Of a stretch of 25,408 bases of DNA, positions 16,516 to 23,672 are shown piece by piece (position 1 is the first letter of the stretch; each line of letters starts with the position of its first letter). Origin of the DNA: an uncultured Pseudogracilibacillus sp. GTDB lineage: Bacteria > Bacillota > Bacilli > Bacillales > Amphibacillaceae. A model generated the notes under the pieces. That model made no database searches, was not told the DNA's origin, and saw nothing but the letters and a program-made list of their open reading frames with translations. Position numbers and translations under genes: made by a program. Location: positions 1 through 25,408 of the forward strand of contig CALGOZ010000022.1 of NCBI GenBank assembly GCA_937960785.1, read 5' to 3'.

Positions 16516-17070
16516 GTGAGTAAAAAGGTGCTTATTTTAATTGGTGATGCTGTTGAGTCGTTGGAAATTTATTATCCATATTACCGTTGTTTAGAAGAAG
16601 GATTTGAGCCGACGATTGCTGCTTCTGAAGTTCGTAAAATTCATACCGTTGTACACGATTTCACAACTTGGGAAACGTACACTGAAAAGCCCGGTTACTT
16701 AATCGATGCTCACATTGCCTTTAATGAAGTTAATCCTGAAGTTTACGATGGTCTCTTTATTCCTGGTGGCCGTTCACCCGAACATATTCGGATGAATGAA
16801 CACGTACCGAAAATTGTAAGTCATTTTTTTGAAACAAATAAACCTGTTGCCTCTGTCTGTCACGGTAGCCTTGTACTAACGACTGTTCCCGAACATATTA
16901 AAAATCGGGAGATGACCGCATATATCGCATGTAAGCCAGAAGTACAAGCTGCCGGTGCGACGTATATCGATGAAATGGTTCATAAAGAAGATAATCTTAT
17001 CTCCGGACATGCTTGGCCAGATTTGCCAGATGTAATGCGCTTATTTATTAATCAATTAAAAGAAAGTTAA
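16516..17070 (+). CDS. DJ-1/PfpI family protein
   Basis: 184 residues, the only plus-strand gene. It starts with GTG, eight bases after a perfect AGGAGG. The class I glutamine amidotransferase-like fold is seen in KKVLILIGDAVES (strand plus Glu14), YDGLFIPGGRSPEHIR (about 78-92) and the nucleophile elbow VASVCHG with Cys115 and His116. Cys, Glu and His positions fit DJ-1/PfpI proteins, which include proteases, chaperones and glyoxalase or deglycase-like enzymes; which activity applies cannot be told. No signal peptide. It stands convergent to the rpsO end and divergent from pnp, in an interval missing from the B. subtilis layout, which suggests later insertion. Its only visible 3' terminator is the hairpin at 17991-18017, beyond the repeat array, so its transcript may include the array. 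Confidence 0.88.
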   Translation: MSKKVLILIGDAVESLEIYYPYYRCLEEGFEPTIAASEVRKIHTVVHDFTTWETYTEKPGYLIDAHIAFNEVNPEVYDGLFIPGGRSPEHIRMNEHVPKIVSHFFETNKPVASVCHGSLVLTTVPEHIKNREMTAYIACKPEVQAAGATYIDEMVHKEDNLISGHAWPDLPDVMRLFINQLKES

Positions 17071-17317
17071 ATTTCTATTTAAATGCAAAAATGCAACGTA
17101 CAGAGACAGGCACAGAATTATCCTTAAATGAATGGATGGACTGAAATCTATGATGTAAGATCTCAATCCGTTCATATTTTATTTAGAGATTTTTCCCCGG
17201 TTTGGCAACATACTTATTTAGGTTTATCCTTATTAACACAGTACGCTCTTTATTTTATGCAAAGTTTTACTAACAGCTTATTAAGGTATTTTCTTGCTAG
17301 GAAAGTATTGAAGAAAC
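17071..17317. other. Non-coding stretch after the DJ-1/PfpI gene
   Basis: No convincing gene. An open frame at 17128-17400 has no ribosome binding site, no recognisable protein and ends within the repeat array. Weak, strongly decayed copies of the 52-base unit may begin near 17213 (CTTATTTAGG) and 17266 (TTTACTAACAG), in phase with the array, but these are marginal. No terminator for the DJ-1 gene is visible here. Confidence 0.5.
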
Positions 17318-17917
17318 TTTACTCAATATATCCCCGATATAGGAAAGTTTTGAACGGATCGTTTATTCACTTACCTGGATTGATGTTGCCACTGGATTAA
17401 ATAAGATGATGTTGCTGATTCATTTACCTGGTGGTGCGCTCTATTGTATAAGTGTGAACACTTTTGACTGTACACTTACCCGATGGTGCACTCCAGTGAG
17501 TAGGAACGGGTGTTATTTCTCATTAATTTACTCGCTGAAAGGCTCCAATGAGTAAGTTGAGACGCTTAAGCACCTATACTTACCCAATAGAGCGTCCCAT
17601 TAGGTAAGTGTAAACGAAAACTACTGCAAACTCACTCAGTAGAGGCTTCCACTGTGTAGGCCGGAGTTTTATTTTAGCTTAACTTACTCGGTAGAAGCCT
17701 CCACTGTGTAAGCTGTAGTACTATTTTTGCTTACCTTACCTGGTGGCGCGCTCTCATGAGTAGGTCGAAGTGTTATTTCTTATTAACTTACTCAGTAGCT
17801 CGATCCACTGGTGAAGATGTAAAGGTTTTCTTATATACTTACTCAGCAACAGCGCTAGCTAGGTAAACTTAAACAAAAGACTACTAACTTACTCAATGAA
17901 AGCCCACAGAGAATAAA
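17318..17917. repeat. Phased tandem array of about 12 degenerate 30-base palindromes, 52-base period
   Basis: Units start at 17318, 17370, 17423, 17475, 17527, 17579, 17631, 17683, 17735, 17787, 17838 and 17888. From 17423 to 17787 the step is exactly 52. Each unit is about 30 bases plus a 20-22-base intervening segment. The consensus left arm is CTTACTCRGTRGNGC and the right arm GCTCCAYTGAGTAAG, which together form one near-perfect dyad. T2, A4, C5 and a purine at position 8 are invariant in all twelve; other positions vary, mostly by transitions. The intervening segments are AT-rich and partly related (GTGTTATTTCTYATTAA after the 17475 and 17735 units). A further decayed unit may lie at 17944. 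No open frame of note and no cas or transposase gene is nearby. It lies between the DJ-1/PfpI gene and the rpsO terminator. Confidence 0.92.
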
Positions 17918-17979
17918 ATCAAGCGCTTTACTATATCGATTTTCTTAACGGAGTTAGTATGCTGGGCAAGTAATGTAAA

Positions 17980-18017
17980 AAATATAAAAAACGGTGCTCA
18001 GTCTAACTGAACACCGT
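17980..18017 (-). terminator. Intrinsic terminator after rpsO, possibly bidirectional
   Basis: ACGGTG-C-TCAG (17991-18001) pairs with CTGA-A-CACCGT (18007-18017) across a five-base loop. On the minus strand TTTTTATATTTTTT follows. On the plus strand CTCTTTTT follows, so it could also end plus-strand transcripts coming through the repeat array. Confidence 0.88.
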
Positions 18018-18042
18018 CTCTTTTTACTACCTACTTTATGAA

Positions 18043-18312
18043 TTAGTGACGTAAACCTAATTTTTGAATTAACTCACGGTAACGTGTAACGTCTTTATCA
18101 CGTAAATAAGCAAGTAAATTACGACGTTTACCTACCATCTTTAAAAGTCCACGACGAGAATGGTGATCCTTTTTGTGAACTTTTAAATGTTCGTTTAAAT
18201 TATTAATTTCTTCTGTTAAAATAGCGATTTGAACTTCTGGTGAACCTGTGTCGTTATCATGAATTTTAAATTCATTAATAATTTCCGCTTTTCTCTCTTT
18301 TGAAATTGACAT
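18043..18312 (-). CDS. rpsO: 30S ribosomal protein uS15
   Basis: 89 residues, full family length, with the conserved block HDNDTGSPEVQIAILTEEINNLNEHLKVHKKDHHSRRGLLKMVGKRR (described here in part: TGSPEVQIA at about 22-30, DHHSRRGLL at about 46-54). It binds 16S rRNA in the platform of the small subunit. AAAGGAGG precedes the ATG. The 121-base gap from ribF is the longest within this operon and contains TTGACT (18373-18368) with GCTAAA 17 bases further, a weak promoter candidate. S15 of related bacteria represses its own mRNA through the leader; I could not fold a convincing S15 site here. The transcript ends at the terminator at 17980-18017. Confidence 0.97.
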   Translation of the reverse strand: MSISKERKAEIINEFKIHDNDTGSPEVQIAILTEEINNLNEHLKVHKKDHHSRRGLLKMVGKRRNLLAYLRDKDVTRYRELIQKLGLRH

Positions 18313-18433
18313 GTTGTTTAGCCTCCTTTATTCTCTATATTCCCTTTAGCCTAGCAAATCGTTGGAGAGTCAATTTGCCAAGCAAAAGGTTCGTAATTAA
18401 TAGATTAACTTGTTTTAAAAAATATTGCAACTA

Positions 18434-19372
18434 TTAGGCGAAAAAAGCTCGAATCTTTTCTTCATCTTGTTTTAATTGGGCGATAATTTCTTCTACTCCG
18501 GAAAACTTCTTTTCTTCCCGAATAAATTGATGCCACTCGACTGTTAAAGTTTCTCCATAAATCGTTTCATTAAAATCGAAAATATTTACTTCTAATTTTA
18601 GTTCACTTCGATCATCTGTAAAAGTTGGGACGACACCTAAATTCGCCATACCTTCATATACTTGATCATTAAAGTGAACTTTTACAGCGTAGACGCCTTG
18701 TTTTGGCAAAAATTTATCCTCATCGACTTTAATGTTAGCCGTTGGAAACCCTAATTGGCTACCACCTCGATTGTCGCCCCTTACGACAGTCCCGGTCGAT
18801 TCATAGACTCTACCTAATAAGTTTGGTATTTCATGGACGGCTCCTGAACGTAATAACTCACGGATTCTTGTTGAGCTAATTTTATCAGCGCCGTTTTCTA
18901 ACTTTTCTACTACAGTTGTGTGAAAACGTCCTTGGGCCATTTCATCAATGTTGTCCATGTTGCCTGCCCCTTTATGACCGAACGTATAGTCGAAGCCAGC
19001 AACAAGATGAGTGATATGTAATCCGACGATAAAGTGATCCAGAAAAGTCTGTGGCGACAATTTCGAAAGCTCTTCATTGAACGTTATAATGTATAGGTAA
19101 TCAACGCCCATTTCTTTTAATATTTTCTGTTTTTCCTCTAATGTCGTTATATAACGCACCTTTTCTTCCGTTCGTCTAAGAATAACGGAAGGGTGAGGGT
19201 GGAAACTAATAACGGCACTTTTTTTATTTTCGACCTGTGCGATATCGAGGGCTTGTTGTATTACGGCACGATGTCCTCGATGAATACCATCGAAAAATCC
19301 AATCGCTGCAACTGTATCTTCTATATCATCCTTTTGTAAGTCGTGGGGATACGTTAATTCGATGTACTTCAC
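18434..19372 (-). CDS. ribF: Bifunctional riboflavin kinase/FAD synthetase
   Basis: 312 residues (ribC in B. subtilis naming). The N-terminal FAD synthetase nucleotidyltransferase part has GFFDGIHRGH (the HxGH-type nucleotide site), SFHPHP and SSTRIRELL; the C-terminal flavokinase part has GTVVRGDNRGGSQLGFPTAN with the PTAN magnesium/ATP motif. It converts riboflavin to FMN and FAD. The start is GTG, with AAGGTGA in the end of truB, two bases from the truB stop, hence coupled translation. No FMN riboswitch is present, as expected for this operon position. Confidence 0.95.
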   Translation of the reverse strand: MKYIELTYPHDLQKDDIEDTVAAIGFFDGIHRGHRAVIQQALDIAQVENKKSAVISFHPHPSVILRRTEEKVRYITTLEEKQKILKEMGVDYLYIITFNEELSKLSPQTFLDHFIVGLHITHLVAGFDYTFGHKGAGNMDNIDEMAQGRFHTTVVEKLENGADKISSTRIRELLRSGAVHEIPNLLGRVYESTGTVVRGDNRGGSQLGFPTANIKVDEDKFLPKQGVYAVKVHFNDQVYEGMANLGVVPTFTDDRSELKLEVNIFDFNETIYGETLTVEWHQFIREEKKFSGVEEIIAQLKQDEEKIRAFFA

Positions 19373-19374
19373 TA

Positions 19375-20289
19375 TTATTCACCTTCATTCTTGTACATGT
19401 TAAACACTCTTACCGGTTTGATTTCCTTTTCATTCTGCGAGTGATGTTTATAGATTGCCAAGAGTTGATTGTTGTGCATTACTAAGAAGGGACTTTGTTT
19501 CATTTCCGTCGGTCGCTTCAATTTCTGTCCAAGTAACACACGACGTTTTATATTAGCTGGAACTTGCCATACCGGTAAGTGTTGTAGGCCACGTTCGATT
19601 GGTTCTATAATTGTAGATAGTTTTCCTTCTTCGGCCTTTCGTTCAATTTCTTCTAAAGTCACAGTTTCATCTAGCGTAAATGAATCCGTCTCGATTCGTT
19701 TTAAATAAGAAAGATGAGCGGGATAACCTAACTTTTTACCGATATCGACTGCTAACGTTCGAATGTAAGTTCCTTTAGAACACTTTACTTCGATTGTAAA
19801 CTTCGGATAGGTCCTATCTTTTATTGATGTAATCCGTGTAATATTGTGAATTGTAACGTGTCTTTTAGGACGTGTTACCTCGATATTTTCCCGAGCATAT
19901 TCATATAATCGCTTTCCCTGAACACGTACTGCCGAATACATTGGCGGAATTTGGACAATTTCACCTAGAAAACTATTCAAAACTGTATCGATTTCTTCCT
20001 CGGTTGGAACGTCTACAATTGAAGTAGATTCGACGATTTCACCGTCAGAATCTTCTGTCGTCGTGCTAGTTCCTAAAGAGACTTCAGCTATATAAGTTTT
20101 AGGTAATTGTTGCATATAAGGTATTGCTTTTGTCGCCTCACCAATACAAATTGGTAGTACACCTTCTACGTTCGGATCTAGCGTACCAGTATGCCCGATT
20201 CGTTTTATTTTTGTAATTCGTCGCATTACTTGCACACAGTCATGGGAGGTATATCCCTTAGGTTTCATCAATGGAATAATCCCGTTCAC
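19375..20289 (-). CDS. truB: tRNA pseudouridine-55 synthase
   Basis: 304 residues. KPKGYTSHD near the N-terminus and GHTGTLDPNVEGVLP with catalytic Asp38 identify TruB, which makes pseudouridine 55 in the T-loop of tRNAs; SKGTYIRTLAVDIG and the C-terminal PUA-like part complete the fold. The start is GTG, with AAGGAG about ten bases before. A very stable hairpin (20315-20356) occupies the 70 bases between rbfA and this gene, just ahead of the ribosome binding site. Followed two bases later by ribF. Confidence 0.95.
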   Translation of the reverse strand: MNGIIPLMKPKGYTSHDCVQVMRRITKIKRIGHTGTLDPNVEGVLPICIGEATKAIPYMQQLPKTYIAEVSLGTSTTTEDSDGEIVESTSIVDVPTEEEIDTVLNSFLGEIVQIPPMYSAVRVQGKRLYEYARENIEVTRPKRHVTIHNITRITSIKDRTYPKFTIEVKCSKGTYIRTLAVDIGKKLGYPAHLSYLKRIETDSFTLDETVTLEEIERKAEEGKLSTIIEPIERGLQHLPVWQVPANIKRRVLLGQKLKRPTEMKQSPFLVMHNNQLLAIYKHHSQNEKEIKPVRVFNMYKNEGE

Positions 20290-20314
20290 GGTAACTTTAC
20301 TCCTTTTTTTGCAT

Positions 20315-20361
20315 ACAAATCTGACCTGTTTAACAGATAAACAAGGTCAGATTTGTTTTTT
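20315..20361 (+). terminator. Strong hairpin between rbfA and truB, T-run only on the plus strand
   Basis: ACAAATCTGACCT (20315-20327) pairs perfectly with AGGTCAGATTTGT (20344-20356), and inside GTTTA pairs with TAAAC, so 18 pairs with one bulged base. Plus strand: followed by TTTTTTA, which overlaps the rbfA stop codon, so it reads as a terminator against the operon direction. On the minus strand, the direction of the genes, the stem is followed by ATGCAAAAAAAGG with no T-run. It may block antisense transcription or act as an mRNA stability or processing element. Confidence 0.65.
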
Positions 20362-20704
20362 ATTCTTTCTTTAATTCTCTTAATATTTCATCGATTCGAC
20401 TACCGTATTCATGAGCTTCATCGAAAGAGAAAGTGATTTCAGGTACTTTTCGTAAGCGAATTCTTTTACTTACTTCAGAGCGTACAAAACCAGTTGCTTG
20501 CTGTAAGCCTGCTAAGGATTCCGTCTTTTCCTCTTCATCACCGAGAACCGAAACATAAACTGTAGCTTGTTGTAAATCGTTCGTAAGTTGTACATCTGTA
20601 ATCGTTACAAAACCGATTCGTGGATCTTTTAGTTTCTGATTAACAATTTCACCGATTTCCTTTTTCATTTGTTCGGCTACACGACTCGTTCGTAATCGTT
20701 CCAT
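20360..20704 (-). CDS. rbfA: Ribosome-binding factor A
   Basis: 114 residues from the ATG at 20704 (MERLRTSRVAEQMKKEIGEI). An ATG five codons upstream lacks a ribosome binding site, while GAGGTGG lies inside those codons at the right distance for 20704; the shorter form also matches the family. KLKDPRIGFVTITDVQLTNDLQQATVYVSVLG and RIRLRKVPEITFSFDEAHEYGSRI are hallmark blocks. RbfA is a KH-fold factor for late 30S maturation, binding 16S rRNA near helix 1, and is needed at low temperature in several bacteria. The gene is 25 bases after ylxP and followed by the hairpin at 20315-20361. Confidence 0.95.
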   Translation of the reverse strand: MERLRTSRVAEQMKKEIGEIVNQKLKDPRIGFVTITDVQLTNDLQQATVYVSVLGDEEEKTESLAGLQQATGFVRSEVSKRIRLRKVPEITFSFDEAHEYGSRIDEILRELKKE

Positions 20705-20729
20705 TTTTGTCCACCTCATTTCTGTATCA

Positions 20730-21008
20730 TTATAATCGTTCTACTGAGGTAATCGTACGTTCTAATTCAGTATAATGATCGATTCGCTTTAATACTTTTT
20801 GAATAACTTGTTCCGCATGGGTTCCATCATTCGATACAGTCACAATCGCCAGCTTCGTCCGTTGCCATAATGACTGGTAATCAATTTCTGCAATCGATAC
20901 GTTAAAGTCTTGGCGAATATGGTGAATAAGCCGTTGTAAGACAGAACGTTTTTCTTTTAACGATTGCGCTTCGTATATATGGCATTCGACTTCTGCATAG
21001 ACGATCAT
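20730..21008 (-). CDS. ylxP: YlxP, DUF503 family protein
   Basis: 92 residues. The segment ECHIYEAQSLKEKRSVLQRL and the following FNVSIAEIDYQSLWQRTKLAIVTVSND are characteristic of DUF503 (YlxP), a small ferredoxin-like-fold protein. In B. subtilis the genes in this position belong to the nusA-infB operon, and a part in ribosome assembly has been proposed, but I know no settled activity. Start ATG overlaps the infB stop as ATGA, so translation is coupled. Confidence 0.9.
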   Translation of the reverse strand: MIVYAEVECHIYEAQSLKEKRSVLQRLIHHIRQDFNVSIAEIDYQSLWQRTKLAIVTVSNDGTHAEQVIQKVLKRIDHYTELERTITSVERL

Positions 21009-23071
21009 GTCCGTTCGACTTCTTCCATAATAAAGGCTTCGATAATATCGCCTACTTTAATATCGTTGTAATCTTTGATTGTAATACCACATTCGTAGTT
21101 TTGGTCTACTTCACGAACATCATCTTTAAAACGTTTTAACGCTAAAATATCGCCTTCGTGGAGAACGACTCCATCGCGAATTAAGCGTACTTGAGCATTT
21201 CGCATAATTTTACCATCCGTTACATAACAACCAGCAATTGTTCCAATTCGCGATACTTTAAAGGTTTCTCGAACTTCAGCTTGCCCAATAACTTTTTCTT
21301 CATACTCTGGGTCGAGTAGTCCTTTCATCGCTGCTTCAATTTCTTCGATTGCTTGGTAAATGACACGGTGTAAGCGAATATCGACTTTTTCATTTTTAGC
21401 TGCTTTTTGTGCGTTTGCATCAGGACGTACGTTAAAGCCAATGACAATGGCATTCGATGCAGAAGCTAAAATAATATCCGATTCCGTAATTGCTCCTACT
21501 CCGGTATGGATAATTTTGATATTTACATTTTCTACTTCAATCTTTTGTAAAGAAGCTGCTAACGCTTCTACAGAGCCGTGGACATCTGCTTTAATAATAA
21601 CATTTAGATCTTTCATTTCACCTTGTTTAATTTGTTCGAATAAATCATCTAAGCTAACTTTCGCTTTCGTTCCACGCGTTTCTTCTAAATGTTTTTCTTG
21701 GCGAGTTTCTGCAATTTGTCGTGCTTGTCGTTCATCACGGAAGACGAGGAATTGATCCCCGGCTAATGGTACTTCACTTAATCCCGTAATTTCTACAGGA
21801 GTGGAAGGTCCCGCTTTTGTAATACGTTCTCCTAGATCGTTTACCATCGCTCGTACACGACCGTAAGTGTTCCCAACGACAATGGAATTTCCTACTGATA
21901 ATGTTCCTTCTTGAACGAGAAGGGTTGCAACGACACCTCGACCCCGATCTAAACGGGCATCGATTACAGTACCAAAGGCCTCTTTATCTGGGTTAGCTTT
22001 TAGTTCTTCCATTTCTGCCACGAGTAGTATCATTTCTAATAAATCATCGATTCCATCTCCACGCAAAGCAGAAATAGGTACGAAAATCGTATCGCCACCC
22101 CAGTCTTCAGGAATTAATTCGTGTTCCGTCAATTCCTGCATCACTCGGTCAGGGTTCGCATGTTCTTTATCCATCTTGTTAACAGCGACGATAATCGGTA
22201 CTTCGGCCGCCTTAGCATGGTTTAATGCCTCGACTGTTTGTGGCATTACACCGTCATCAGCCGCAACTACTAAAATAGCAATATCCGTTACTTGTGCACC
22301 TCGAGAACGCATACTCGTAAAAGCTTCATGACCTGGTGTATCTAAAAACGTAATTTTCTTTCCATCTCGAGTCACTTGATAAGCACCGATATGTTGCGTA
22401 ATTCCACCCGCTTCTCCTTCGGTTACTTTCGTTTGACGGATGGAATCTAATAAAGTCGTCTTACCATGGTCTACGTGTCCCATAATTGTAACTACAGCAG
22501 GTCGCTCTTTTAAGTCCCGTTCCGAATCCTCTTTACGATATTTATCGAAATCTGTATCTTCTAGAACGACTTCCTTCTCTACTGTAATCCCGTAGTCTTC
22601 ACAAATTAATTCGATCGCATCATCATCGAGGTCTTGGTTTTTCGTCGCCATAACACCTAAAAACATTAATTTTTTAATAATTTCTGACACATCTTTCTTA
22701 ATCCTCTGTGCTAATTCATCGACAGTAAGAGCTCCGCTATAAACAAGATGGTCGACAGATTCGGTTTGTTGTTTATCTTGTTCTTTTTGTTTTTTACCTT
22801 TTTTACTTTTACGCTTTTGTTTTTTAGGTTTTTCTTTTTTCTTTTTTTGTTCTTTATTCGCCCTTTGATTTGTTTGTTCTTGCTTTTTTTCTTCTTTTGG
22901 TTCTTCTTTTGATTTTTCATCAAAGATTTCATCTAACTTTATTTGTTCATGTAAGCCGATCGATGACATATGACTCGATACTTCGATGTCCATTTTTGCT
23001 AATTGTTCGATCACTTCTTTACTAGAAATGTTTTTTTCTCTTGCATATTCATAAATTCTCATCTTACTCAT
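21005..23071 (-). CDS. infB: Translation initiation factor IF-2
   Basis: 688 residues from the ATG at 23071 (MSKMRIYEYAREKNISSKEV). A TTG five codons upstream is excluded because GGGGTGA, the ribosome binding site, lies in between. Order: first IF2_N-like domain (1-50), a Lys/Glu/Gln-rich linker (about 52-104) in which almost every residue is charged or Gln, a second IF2_N domain (about 107-165), then the G domain with GHVDHGKT (198-205), DTPGHEAF and NKMD, and domains II-IV with the fMet-tRNA-binding C-terminus. IF-2 is the GTPase that places initiator tRNA on the 30S subunit. Gap to ylxQ is 21 bases and the stop overlaps ylxP. Confidence 0.97.
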   Translation of the reverse strand: MSKMRIYEYAREKNISSKEVIEQLAKMDIEVSSHMSSIGLHEQIKLDEIFDEKSKEEPKEEKKQEQTNQRANKEQKKKKEKPKKQKRKSKKGKKQKEQDKQQTESVDHLVYSGALTVDELAQRIKKDVSEIIKKLMFLGVMATKNQDLDDDAIELICEDYGITVEKEVVLEDTDFDKYRKEDSERDLKERPAVVTIMGHVDHGKTTLLDSIRQTKVTEGEAGGITQHIGAYQVTRDGKKITFLDTPGHEAFTSMRSRGAQVTDIAILVVAADDGVMPQTVEALNHAKAAEVPIIVAVNKMDKEHANPDRVMQELTEHELIPEDWGGDTIFVPISALRGDGIDDLLEMILLVAEMEELKANPDKEAFGTVIDARLDRGRGVVATLLVQEGTLSVGNSIVVGNTYGRVRAMVNDLGERITKAGPSTPVEITGLSEVPLAGDQFLVFRDERQARQIAETRQEKHLEETRGTKAKVSLDDLFEQIKQGEMKDLNVIIKADVHGSVEALAASLQKIEVENVNIKIIHTGVGAITESDIILASASNAIVIGFNVRPDANAQKAAKNEKVDIRLHRVIYQAIEEIEAAMKGLLDPEYEEKVIGQAEVRETFKVSRIGTIAGCYVTDGKIMRNAQVRLIRDGVVLHEGDILALKRFKDDVREVDQNYECGITIKDYNDIKVGDIIEAFIMEEVERT

Positions 23072-23092
23072 ACGTTCACCCCGCAATTATAT

Positions 23093-23392
23093 TTATAGTA
23101 ATGTCTGAAATTTTCGTGCAAAACCTACATCTAAAATACCTACTGCAACTCTTGCTCGCTTTCCGATTGCCTTTCCTAATTGATTTCGATTGGCAAATTC
23201 AATATAAGGTACGTCATAGTGAGTGCATTTACCAATCAACTGTTTTTTTGTATTTTTTTTCACGTCTGTTGCGATCAGTAAAACATGGATCTTTCCACGT
23301 TGTATGTCGCGAAGAATCGTATCGATTCCTGAGCTTACTTTCCGTGCTCGAAAAGCTAAACCGAGCAAATTTAACGCTTGTTTCTCACTCAT
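23093..23392 (-). CDS. ylxQ: YlxQ, L7Ae family RNA-binding protein
   Basis: 99 residues. LLGLAFRARKVSSGIDTILRDIQRGK and HVLLIATDVKKNTKKQL follow the L7Ae/L30e/S12e/Gadd45 fold, known for binding kink-turns in RNA; B. subtilis YlxQ is a member and paralogue of YbxF. Its ATG lies eight bases inside the end of ylxR (overlap 23385-23392), a typical coupling. Function in the cell is not established. Confidence 0.92.
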   Translation of the reverse strand: MSEKQALNLLGLAFRARKVSSGIDTILRDIQRGKIHVLLIATDVKKNTKKQLIGKCTHYDVPYIEFANRNQLGKAIGKRARVAVGILDVGFARKFQTLL

Positions 23393-23660
23393 TTTCCTCG
23401 CTCACTAATTGGTCGAGTTCATCATAAATCGAATCGTCGACTTGCATTTTGAAAACTTCATTTAAAATTTGCTTTTCTCTAGCTTTCTGAAATACGTCGC
23501 GATCGATTGTTAAATAGGCTCCTCGACCATTTTGTTTGCCGTGGGGATCAACGAAAACTTCCCCTTCTTTCGTCCGAACGATGCGAATCATTTCTTCTTT
23601 TGGTTTCATCTCATTCGTAATGATGCATTTTCTTTGTGGAATTTTTCTTTTCCGTGCCAT
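23385..23660 (-). CDS. rnpM: YlxR (RnpM), DUF448 RNA-binding protein
   Basis: 91 residues. The signature NGRGAYLT (about 44-51) and the N-terminal RKIPQRKCIITNEMKPKEEMIRIV block define the YlxR/DUF448 family. In B. subtilis the protein has been reported to bind and modulate RNase P, hence the name RnpM; earlier structural work showed a likely RNA-binding surface. A perfect AAGGAGG precedes the ATG. It follows nusA by 12 bases and overlaps ylxQ. Confidence 0.93.
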   Translation of the reverse strand: MARKRKIPQRKCIITNEMKPKEEMIRIVRTKEGEVFVDPHGKQNGRGAYLTIDRDVFQKAREKQILNEVFKMQVDDSIYDELDQLVSEENE

Positions 23661-23672
23661 TAAAATGCCTCC

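Noticed and set aside
17099..17117. GTACAGAGACAGGCACAG as remnant of a dispersed repeat
   Set aside because: It loosely recalls GTGCCTGTC-type repetitive elements of Bacillus genomes, but it has no inverted partner here and is too short to support.
17128..17400. 90-codon plus-strand open frame after the DJ-1/PfpI gene
   Set aside because: No ribosome binding site before the start, no recognisable protein, and its end runs through units of the palindromic array.
17318..17917. CRISPR array
   Set aside because: Geometry (30-base repeat, about 22-base spacer) is CRISPR-like, but the repeats differ from one another at many positions, several spacers are clearly related, spacers are short, and no cas gene is in the window.
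18313..18433. S15 autoregulatory leader before rpsO
   Set aside because: Known in related bacteria, but I could not find a convincing multi-stem fold in these 121 bases by eye.
22711..22932. Lysine/asparagine-rich minus-strand open frame
   Set aside because: It is the shifted frame of the low-complexity Lys/Glu linker of IF-2.
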